From: Lachnospiraceae bacterium UBA3826
GTDB taxonomy: Bacteria; Bacillota; Clostridia; Lachnospirales; Lachnospiraceae
Direction of reading: 5' to 3'
Assembly: GCA_002393095.1 (NCBI GenBank)
Contig: DGII01000023.1
Location: 1 to 5,058 of the forward strand
Length of the DNA: 5,058 nt
A program made the translations under genes and the position numbers. The notes under the pieces were generated by a model. The model was not told where the DNA came from, ran no database searches, and was given only the letters and a program-made list of their open reading frames with translations. Positions 1-5,035 of this stretch are shown in pieces; position 1 is the first letter of the stretch; every line of letters begins with the position of its first letter.

Positions 1-3
1 AGG

Positions 4-21
4 AGTGTCAGAATTGACACT
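4..21. promoter_or_regulatory. Palindrome upstream of the MATE gene, candidate operator
   Basis: Two perfect 7-base inverted arms, AGTGTCA (4-10) and TGACACT (15-21), are separated by GAAT. The symmetry continues with AGG at 1-3 against CCT at 23-25 if A22 is bulged. The right half contains a perfect -35 hexamer TTGACA (14-19), but no good -10 lies at 16-18 bp spacing. No T-run follows, so a rho-independent terminator is unlikely. MATE genes in clostridia often follow a MarR- or TetR-type regulator gene, and a palindrome here would suit such a repressor. The regulator itself is outside the window, so this is inference. Confidence 0.35.
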
Positions 22-34
22 ACCTAGAGATAAC

Positions 35-40
35 AGGAGA
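35..40 (+). promoter_or_regulatory. Ribosome binding site of the MATE gene
   Basis: AGGAGA lies 7 bases before the ATG at 48. It decides the start: another ATG at 44 is in a different frame and stops after seven codons (TAA at 65-67), so the ATG at 48 is the start of the transporter. Confidence 0.75.
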
Positions 41-47
41 CATATGT

Positions 48-1412
48 ATGAGTTCCGGAGAGAATAAGATGGGCACAATGCCTGTAGGCAAGCTGCTTGT
101 GACCATGTCAGTTCCCATGATGTGCTCGATGCTTGTGCAGGCATTGTATAATATAGTAGATTCCATTTTCGTTGCCAGAATAGAAGAGGATGCGCTCACA
201 GCCGTGTCTATGGCCTTCCCTCTGCAGACTCTTATGTTTGCAATAGGAATAGGTATGGGAGTTGGCGTCAATGCCATGCTTTCCAAGTCGCTTGGCGAGA
301 AGGACTACGACCTTGTTAATAAGTCAGCTACCAACGGCATCTTCTTATCACTGGTCAATTACATTATCTTCCTTGTAATAGGTCTTACTCTGGTAGAGCC
401 ATTCTACAGAAGCCAGACCGACAATGAGAATATCATAAGATACGGTGTTACATATCTGACACTTTGTACTACGTTAAGCTTCGGCATATATATGCAGATC
501 ATATTCGAAAGACTCCTGCAGTCTACGGGTAAGACGATCTACAATATGATAACTCAGGGAACGGGAGCCATAATCAATATAATCCTTGACCCGATACTTA
601 TATTCGGTCTGCTTGGCGTACCCAGGATGGGTATAGCCGGTGCCGCCATAGCTACAGTCATAGGACAGGTGATTGCCGGAATACTGGCTTGTATCTTCAA
701 TATCAAGGGCAATAAGGAGGTTCTGATCTCCTTTAAGGGCTTTAGACCCGATATCTCAGTGATCAAGCGTATATACACGGTGGGACTGCCATCCATCATC
801 ATGCAGTCCATAGGTTCGGTAATGGTATACGGCATGAACCGCATCCTTAATTCATTCTCATCTACGGCCGTAGCCGTATTCGGAGTATACTTTAAGCTCC
901 AGAGCTTCGTATTCATGCCGGTATTCGGACTTAATAACGGTATGGTGCCCATAGTGGCATACAATTTCGGCGCCAAGAATCGTCTTCGCATGATCAGGAC
1001 GATCAGGCTTGCCACGCTTTTTGCCATATGCATAATGGGTGTGGGGCTTATGATATTCGAACTGATTCCGGGGCCGCTCTTTATGCTCTTCTCGGCGTCC
1101 GATCATATGCTGAGCATGGGTGAGCCGGCACTGCGTATAATAGCCGTTCATTTTCCCATAGCGGCATATTGTATAGTGATAGGCTCTGTGTTCCAGAGTC
1201 TTGGTAACGGCATATACAGTATGATCAATTCCATCATGCGTCAGATAGTGGTGCTTCTGCCTGCGGCATATCTTCTGTCGCTTACAGGTGAGGTGAACAA
1301 TGTATGGTGGTCCTTCCCGATTGCGGAGCTTATGAGTGCACTTATGACCACAATTTTCTTATTAAAGATCAATAAGGATATCATAAGCCGGATTCCCGAC
1401 GGGGAACTGTAA
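48..1412 (+). CDS. MATE family efflux transporter (MepA/NorM-like)
   Basis: This is a complete 454-residue multidrug and toxin extrusion transporter. The family exports cationic drugs, dyes or metabolites across the cytoplasmic membrane in exchange for Na+ or H+; the substrate here cannot be read from sequence. The N-terminus runs PVGKLLVTMSVPMMCSMLVQ and continues into ALYNIVDSIFVAR, the typical MatE opening helix. It is followed by the TAVSMAFPLQTLMFAIGIGMGVG region and the ML-SKSLGEKD loop at about residues 75-85. A second MatE repeat starts near residue 240 (IYTVGLPSIIMQSIGSVM) and has the matching FGLNNGMVPIVAYNFGAKN motif. About twelve hydrophobic segments and the length agree with full-length family members. 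The gene ends 30 bp before the sigma factor gene with no terminator between them, so co-transcription is possible. No defect is visible. Family assignment is firm; subfamily and substrate are not. Confidence 0.95.
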   Translation: MSSGENKMGTMPVGKLLVTMSVPMMCSMLVQALYNIVDSIFVARIEEDALTAVSMAFPLQTLMFAIGIGMGVGVNAMLSKSLGEKDYDLVNKSATNGIFLSLVNYIIFLVIGLTLVEPFYRSQTDNENIIRYGVTYLTLCTTLSFGIYMQIIFERLLQSTGKTIYNMITQGTGAIINIILDPILIFGLLGVPRMGIAGAAIATVIGQVIAGILACIFNIKGNKEVLISFKGFRPDISVIKRIYTVGLPSIIMQSIGSVMVYGMNRILNSFSSTAVAVFGVYFKLQSFVFMPVFGLNNGMVPIVAYNFGAKNRLRMIRTIRLATLFAICIMGVGLMIFELIPGPLFMLFSASDHMLSMGEPALRIIAVHFPIAAYCIVIGSVFQSLGNGIYSMINSIMRQIVVLLPAAYLLSLTGEVNNVWWSFPIAELMSALMTTIFLLKINKDIISRIPDGEL

Positions 1413-1432
1413 CTAAGCAGAAGGAATTGACA

Positions 1433-1437
1433 GGGAG
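1433..1437 (+). promoter_or_regulatory. Ribosome binding site of the sigma factor gene
   Basis: GGGAG sits 5 bases before the ATG at 1443, in the 30-bp gap after the MATE stop codon. A TTGACA at 1427-1432 overlaps this region. Its expected -10 position would fall inside the coding sequence and shows no TATAAT-like hexamer, so I do not call a promoter here. Confidence 0.65.
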
Positions 1438-1442
1438 TATAT

Positions 1443-2090
1443 ATGGAAGAAAAGGATTTTGACCTGTGTATGAGCAGGCTGCGCGAGGGAGACAAGGAAG
1501 CCCTGCATGATATCTATACGGCGCTTGGACCCTACATCTATCATTTTATTCTCGGCATTCTTAAGAATAAGGAGGATGCGGAGGATGTCACCAGTGAGTT
1601 CTTCATCCGCCTGTGGCGTAATGCGGACAAGTATAAGCCCGGTAACGGCTACAAGACCTACATTACCGTCATCGCGCGCAATATGGCGATAGACTTTCTG
1701 CGCGTCAGGGGACGGGAATCTCTGATCGAAGATATTTTTCCACAAAAAGCTGAGGACTCATCCGTATATAATACAGAAGATATGATAACGACAGGGGTAA
1801 ACCGGACAGCATATGGGACTGTGGCAGGCTTATCCGGCGGTGAGCATACAACGAAGGATAGTGTGTCAGACTCGGCGGATGTTACTGCGAACGAGGCTGT
1901 AGGTAAGGTAGCCATGGAGGAAGCTCTGTCTAAGCTTAAGCCGCCTGAGCCGCAGATCATACATATGAAGTTTGCTCTTGATATGACCTTTGCCGAGATA
2001 GCAGAGGTGCTTAAGATACCCATGGGTACTGTGACATGGAAGTATCGGGAAGCGATAAGTAAGTTAAGGAGGTGCGGCTATGCCTTCTGA
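1443..2090 (+). CDS. ECF-type RNA polymerase sigma factor with long interdomain linker
   Basis: This 215-residue alternative sigma factor would direct core RNA polymerase to a small regulon, probably in response to an envelope signal relayed by the downstream membrane protein. The sigma2 region spans about residues 12-91, with the typical NKEDAEDVTSEFFIRLWRN helix (core binding, 42-60) and the TYITVIARNMAIDFLR stretch that contacts the -10 element (72-87). The sigma4 region spans about 158-211, with LSKLKPPEPQIIHMKF followed by the helix-turn-helix TFAEIAEVLKIPMGTVTWKY (182-201) that reads the -35 element. The linker, about residues 92-157, is rich in Ser, Thr, Asp, Glu and Gly. At roughly 65 residues it is clearly longer than the short linker of most ECF sigmas. 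The gene overlaps the next one by 11 bp, which implies translational coupling. No ECF-type promoter could be confidently placed upstream, so autoregulation is unproven. Confidence 0.93.
   Translation: MEEKDFDLCMSRLREGDKEALHDIYTALGPYIYHFILGILKNKEDAEDVTSEFFIRLWRNADKYKPGNGYKTYITVIARNMAIDFLRVRGRESLIEDIFPQKAEDSSVYNTEDMITTGVNRTAYGTVAGLSGGEHTTKDSVSDSADVTANEAVGKVAMEEALSKLKPPEPQIIHMKFALDMTFAEIAEVLKIPMGTVTWKYREAISKLRRCGYAF
2066..2072 (+). promoter_or_regulatory. Ribosome binding site of the anti-sigma gene, inside the sigma gene
   Basis: A perfect AAGGAGG lies 7 bases before the ATG at 2080, within the last codons of the sigma factor gene. It fixes the start at 2080 and the 11-bp overlap with the sigma stop codon (TGA, 2088-2090). 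This arrangement usually keeps a sigma factor and its antagonist in balance. Confidence 0.85.
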
Positions 2091-3009
2091 TTTTGAAAAA
2101 GATTATAAAAAATACATAGAGTCTGATATGCCGGATCTCTGGGGCAGGATAGAAGAAGGGATCGGGGATCCGATCGGGAACACGAATCATGTCAACCATG
2201 ACAGAGATAAGGTGATTCGTCGTGGCATCTTTGCCAAGAAAGCCGGGCAGATAGCAGCAGCTGTAGCACTTGTATTCGTAGCCTATATGCTTGTGCGTAT
2301 CCTTGCAAACGGTGGAATGCAGGCAGCGTCTACCGCTCCTTCGGCAGATATGGCGGCTCCGATGGCGGAAGCAGCATATGATGCCGCTCCTTCGGCAGAT
2401 ACGGCAGCAGAAGCGCCTGTATATGAAGAGGCTGAAAGGGTGCAGGATAATGTGATAGCAGAGGAACCGGCAGGTGAGATGACAGAGGATAATGAGGCAC
2501 AGATGAATGCAGAACCGGCGGTGAATGCAGAGGGTAAGACTCTGAGTGGACAGATGGATAAGAATAAGTATTCGAATTCCATAAGAGGATCATCCGAAGG
2601 TGATGCAGTCAGTCCGGCAGATGCGGCAGAGACTACTGATGAAGCGAAGGAGGGAAATGCTATGATCTTAATGTTAGACGGTAATGAGATTGAGGCCGAA
2701 TGGGAGGACAATGAATCCGTAGCCGCTCTTAGGAAGCTTGCTGAGAACGGACCGATCACAATAGATATGTCAGGATACGGCGGCTTCGAGCAGGTGGGAA
2801 GCATAGGAGAGAGACTTCCGAGTTCAGATACTCGCATAACAACAAGCTCAGGAGATATAATGCTCTATGCATCGGATCAGATAGTCATGTTCTATGGGTC
2901 CAACACATGGTCTTACACAAGACTTGGCAGGATAACCGGTCTGAGTGATACCGAGATAGAGAGCCTTCTGTCGGCAGGTGATGTGACCCTTACAATAACG
3001 GTCAGATAG
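2080..3009 (+). CDS. Probable membrane anti-sigma factor with extracytoplasmic cyclophilin-like domain
   Basis: This 309-residue single-pass membrane protein is the likely antagonist of the overlapping sigma factor. Residues 1-50 should be cytoplasmic and carry DYKKYIESDMPDLWGRIEEG (8-27), a motif I know from N-termini of clostridial anti-sigma-like proteins. There is no zinc-binding His-Cys-Cys anti-sigma motif, and the protein has no cysteine at all. A hydrophobic segment at about 56-76 follows KVIRRGIFAKK, giving an N-in topology. Residues 77-193 form an Ala/Glu/Asp/Pro-rich linker with a duplicated APSAD unit. Residues 195-309 match the cyclophilin-like fold family Cyclophil_like2 (PF18050 by memory): MLDGNEIEAEWEDNESVAAL, ITIDMSGYGGFEQVGSIG, LP..DTRITTSSGDIMLY, IVMFYGSNTWSYTRLGRITG and a closing VTLTITV strand. 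The family is a beta-barrel of poorly known function, so a sensory role is inferred. The anti-sigma role rests on gene overlap and topology; the C-terminal domain is the firmer call. Confidence 0.85.
   Translation: MPSDFEKDYKKYIESDMPDLWGRIEEGIGDPIGNTNHVNHDRDKVIRRGIFAKKAGQIAAAVALVFVAYMLVRILANGGMQAASTAPSADMAAPMAEAAYDAAPSADTAAEAPVYEEAERVQDNVIAEEPAGEMTEDNEAQMNAEPAVNAEGKTLSGQMDKNKYSNSIRGSSEGDAVSPADAAETTDEAKEGNAMILMLDGNEIEAEWEDNESVAALRKLAENGPITIDMSGYGGFEQVGSIGERLPSSDTRITTSSGDIMLYASDQIVMFYGSNTWSYTRLGRITGLSDTEIESLLSAGDVTLTITVR
2333..2401 (+). repeat. Two 18-bp direct repeats 51 bp apart in the anti-sigma linker
   Basis: CCGCTCCTTCGGCAGATA occurs at 2333-2350 and again, identically, at 2384-2401. The start-to-start distance is 51 bp, or 17 codons, so both copies read in the same frame and encode APSAD followed by an Ala-rich segment (residues 87-91 and 103-107). 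This looks like a tandem duplication that lengthened the extracytoplasmic linker. The second units have diverged beyond the 18-bp core. Confidence 0.8.
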
Positions 3010-3024
3010 AAAAAATAAAAAATT

Positions 3025-3030
3025 TAAAAT
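3025..3030 (+). promoter_or_regulatory. Weak candidate -10 element before the VWA leader
   Basis: TAAAAT matches five of six positions of TATAAT, and a start about 7 bases downstream would place the whole leader helix (from 3047) in the transcript. No convincing -35 hexamer is found 16-18 bp upstream. The whole stretch 3010-3033 is A/T only apart from its first base, so chance matches are expected. The VWA gene could equally be read from the sigma/anti-sigma transcript, because no terminator is seen after 3009. Confidence 0.2.
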
Positions 3031-3085
3031 TTTACCATAAATATCCATAAGTTCCTCCGTATATATTACAGATACTTAAAAACAA

Positions 3086-3121
3086 GGCGTCGGACATTCA
3101 TATGATGAAGGCGCCGATGCT
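3086..3121. repeat. Inner hairpin of the VWA leader; possible minus-strand terminator
   Basis: GGCGTCGG (3086-3093) pairs with CCGATGCT (3114-3121) over eight positions with two G-U pairs. Inside it, TTCAT (3097-3101) pairs with ATGAA (3105-3109) around a three-base loop. Read on the + strand it is followed by A-rich sequence, so it is not a forward terminator. Read on the - strand the stem is followed by TTGTTTTT (complement of 3085-3078), which fits a rho-independent terminator for antisense transcripts. Confidence 0.5.
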
Positions 3122-3136
3122 AAAAAAGTAATAGAC

Positions 3137-3141
3137 GGAGG
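3137..3141 (+). promoter_or_regulatory. Ribosome binding site of the VWA lipoprotein gene
   Basis: GGAGG lies 8 bases before the ATG at 3150 and fixes that start, which gives a proper lipoprotein signal peptide. It is unusual in being fully contained in the distal strand of the leader helix, so it should be poorly accessible while that helix is closed. Confidence 0.8.
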
Positions 3142-3149
3142 AATTTATT

Positions 3150-4910
3150 ATGTTGAAGAAAAATCTTGTTGCAAAAAGAGGAATGGTATTATTGATAGCG
3201 CTTACTGTCGCACTTACATCGGTAACAGGCTGCGGAATGAGCAATACACCCATGACGGACTGCACCGCACCTGCAGCAGAGTCACCTGTAACAGCACCCG
3301 ACTACTCATACAGTGAGCCGATGGTTGAGGCGGAAGCAACCGCAGATTCTTATGAGTATGCCGAAAGCAGTGCAGAATGTGCACCGGCCGTAAATGACTA
3401 CAGTGCAACTAAAAAGCAGGCACTTGGCGCCACGGCAGAATCGGTAAATTCTGAAAGAGGATTCCGCAATCCCTATAATGACAGAGCATATTCTTATTAT
3501 GATAATGAAGAGTATAACAAGGAAGAGGAGAACGGATTTAAGGTTGTTGAGATCGATCCTCTTTCGACATTTTCAGCAGATGTGGATACGGCATCATATG
3601 CTAATGTAAGAAGAATGATCATGGATGGTTATTCGCTTGAAGAGATCGATCCCGATGCAGTAAGACCCGAGGAATTCATTAATTATTTCTCATATGATCT
3701 TAAGATGCCTAAAAAGGGAGATAAGTTCGGCTTAAGTGCAGAGTTGTCTGAATGCCCGTGGAATGAAGATCATTCCCTTATGATGGTAGGCATGACCACC
3801 AAGCCCATTGAACGTGATGAGAGCAAGCCCACTAATCTTGTATTCTTAATAGATGTTTCAGGCTCAATGTTCGGTGATGACAAACTCGGACTTTTACAGA
3901 AGTCTTTCTGTGAGCTTGTGGATGAACTTAATGAAAATGACAGAGTATCAGTTGTAACATATGCAAGCGGTGTCAGAACCGTGCTTGAGAGTGCAACCGG
4001 CGACCAGAAGAGAAAGATCAAGAAGGCTATCAACGGTCTTGAAGCAGGCGGTTCAACAAATGGTGAAGGCGGTCTTAAGATGGCCTATGAACTGGCTGAG
4101 GATAATTTCATAGAGGAAGGCAACAACCGCGTTATTCTTGCAACAGACGGCGACCTTAACGTAGGTATATCAAGCGAAGAAGAACTTAAGAAGTTTATCG
4201 AGAAGAAACGTAAGAGCGGAGTATACCTTTCAGTACTCGGTTTCGGCAGCGGTAACCTTAAGGACAACAAGATGGAGACACTCGCAGATTACGGCAACGG
4301 AAACTATTCATATATAGATTCGCTTATGGAAGCCAAGAAGGTTCTTGTTGAAGAAATGAGCTCAACTTTAGAGACGGTTGCGGATGATGTTAAACTTCAG
4401 GTTGAATTCAATCCCGAGTATATCAATGCGTACAGGCTCATAGGTTATGAAAATCGCATGCTTAACGCAGCAGATTTTAACAATGATAAGAAGGATGCAG
4501 GCGAGATCGGTGCAGGCCACTCTGTTATAGCACTCTATGAGATCATCTGGGCAGACACAAAAGATTCGATAAATCTTAAGTACGGTAAAAAGTCGGTAAG
4601 AAGAGAATTCGACGGCGAATATGCTACCCTTTCAGTCAGATATAAAGAGCCGGGAGAAAGCAGATCCGATCTTGTCAGTGTAACAATAGATGAGGATGAT
4701 TATACGGATAGACCGAGTGATGATTTCATCTTCGCAGCCGGTGTCGCAGAATTTGCTCAGATCTTAGCAGGCAGTGACAACATGGGCGATGCTTCCCTTG
4801 AAGATGTTAAGGATGCACTTAAGAGAGCTGATATGTATGAGGATGAGTATAAAGAAGAATTTGCTTATCTTGTGCAGACACTTATTGAGGACGAAAGACA
4901 CAGCTTTTAA
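3150..4910 (+). CDS. YfbK-type von Willebrand factor A domain lipoprotein
   Basis: This complete 586-residue protein should be anchored by lipid to the outer face of the membrane. Residues 1-27 form a lipoprotein signal peptide (KK..KR, then a hydrophobic core) ending in a VTGC lipobox with Cys28 as the lipidation site. Residues 29-120 are a disordered-looking linker rich in Ala, Glu, Pro, Ser and Tyr, with two further cysteines (38, 77). A YfbK-type N-terminal domain begins near 138 (STFSADVDTASYANVRRM) and includes RPEEFINYF. The VWA domain, about 228-405, has an intact metal-ion-dependent adhesion site: DVSGS (Asp235, Ser237, Ser239), Thr303 and Asp333. The C-terminal YfbK domain (408-586) shows YRLIGYENRML, DFNNDKKDAGEIGAGH and ALYEI. 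Length is close to the E. coli YfbK type. VWA domains bind protein partners through a divalent cation; the partner is unknown. Position behind a sigma/anti-sigma pair suggests a target or co-sensor. Confidence 0.93.
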   Translation: MLKKNLVAKRGMVLLIALTVALTSVTGCGMSNTPMTDCTAPAAESPVTAPDYSYSEPMVEAEATADSYEYAESSAECAPAVNDYSATKKQALGATAESVNSERGFRNPYNDRAYSYYDNEEYNKEEENGFKVVEIDPLSTFSADVDTASYANVRRMIMDGYSLEEIDPDAVRPEEFINYFSYDLKMPKKGDKFGLSAELSECPWNEDHSLMMVGMTTKPIERDESKPTNLVFLIDVSGSMFGDDKLGLLQKSFCELVDELNENDRVSVVTYASGVRTVLESATGDQKRKIKKAINGLEAGGSTNGEGGLKMAYELAEDNFIEEGNNRVILATDGDLNVGISSEEELKKFIEKKRKSGVYLSVLGFGSGNLKDNKMETLADYGNGNYSYIDSLMEAKKVLVEEMSSTLETVADDVKLQVEFNPEYINAYRLIGYENRMLNAADFNNDKKDAGEIGAGHSVIALYEIIWADTKDSINLKYGKKSVRREFDGEYATLSVRYKEPGESRSDLVSVTIDEDDYTDRPSDDFIFAAGVAEFAQILAGSDNMGDASLEDVKDALKRADMYEDEYKEEFAYLVQTLIEDERHSF

Positions 4911-4927
4911 CACGCCGTGAGCAAGAA

Positions 4928-4954
4928 ATCCCCCACCTCTGTAGGTGGTGGGAT
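4928..4954. repeat. Strong bulged hairpin, possibly an IS200/IS605-type end remnant
   Basis: CCACCT (4933-4938) pairs with AGGTGG (4943-4948) around the loop CTGT. After a single bulged T4949, ATCCC (4928-4932) pairs with GGGAT (4950-4954), giving 11 pairs in all. No T-run follows on either strand, so it is not a standard terminator, though it may protect or trim the 3' end of the VWA transcript. CCCCCACCT...AGGTGG-type hairpins are typical of the right ends and guide-RNA scaffolds of IS200/IS605 (TnpB) elements. No tnpA or tnpB sequence is present, so that origin is a guess from resemblance. Confidence 0.5.
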
Positions 4955-4981
4955 GAATTGCGATCTTGGATTGATGATCAT

Positions 4982-5010
4982 TTGACACAATGAGCTTCAA
5001 AATATATAAT
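4982..5010 (+). promoter_or_regulatory. Consensus sigma-A promoter of the tRNA-Leu gene
   Basis: TTGACA (4982-4987) and TATAAT (5005-5010) are both perfect and separated by exactly 17 bp. Transcription would begin near 5017, about 19 bases before the tRNA 5' end, leaving a short leader for RNase P to remove. A full-consensus housekeeping promoter is usual for stable RNA genes. Confidence 0.85.
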
Positions 5011-5035
5011 ACAACTTGTGCAACATGCGTTTGAT

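Larger units (their letters stand above)
3047..3148 (+). ncRNA. Structured 5' leader that sequesters the VWA gene ribosome binding site
   Basis: Bases 3047-3060 (ATAAGTTCCTCCGT) pair with 3135-3148 (ACGGAGGAATTTAT) in 14 consecutive pairs, including one G-U (3051-3144). After one A-G mismatch, three more pairs follow (3062-3064 with 3131-3133). The central nine pairs (3052-3060 with 3135-3143) are perfect and cover the entire Shine-Dalgarno GGAGG at 3137-3141. The helix ends one base before the ATG at 3150. Between the strands lies a second hairpin (3086-3121). This is a directly visible inverted repeat; that it acts as an RNA switch, thermosensor or attenuating leader is inference. It does not resemble the conserved cores of riboswitch classes that I can recall. 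A small inverted-repeat mobile element is a less likely alternative. Confidence 0.55.

Noticed and set aside
554..1033. Minus-strand open frame opposite the MATE gene
   Set aside because: The predicted product has no family features, and the opposite strand encodes a clearly conserved transporter over the same bases.
1403..1407. GGAAC as an ECF -35 element for autoregulation of the sigma gene
   Set aside because: It lies in the final MATE codons and no CGT-type -10 motif occurs at the proper spacing.
2283..2837. Long open frame on the minus strand opposite the anti-sigma gene
   Set aside because: It mirrors the Ala-rich linker codons of the plus-strand gene, giving a Ser/Ala-rich low-complexity product. 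It has no recognisable domain, and the plus-strand gene has a strong ribosome binding site and conserved domains.
3011..3033. A/T-only palindrome (AAAATTT / AAATTTT) as terminator of the anti-sigma gene
   Set aside because: The stem has only A-T pairs and a loop too short to form a stable hairpin. It is better read as a simple AT-rich tract.
3035..3050. Direct repeat CCATAA at 3035-3040 and 3045-3050, 10 bp apart, as a response-regulator site
   Set aside because: Six-base repeats in AT-rich sequence are too weak to claim. The second copy is also partly explained as an arm of the leader helix.
3058..3061. CGTA as the -10 element of an ECF promoter for the VWA gene
   Set aside because: No AAC-type -35 motif is present 16-17 bp upstream, and a start here would remove the anti-Shine-Dalgarno arm without other support.
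3086..3121. Rho-independent terminator for the anti-sigma gene on the plus strand
   Set aside because: The hairpin is followed by TAAAAAAG rather than a T-run, so it does not fit a forward intrinsic terminator.
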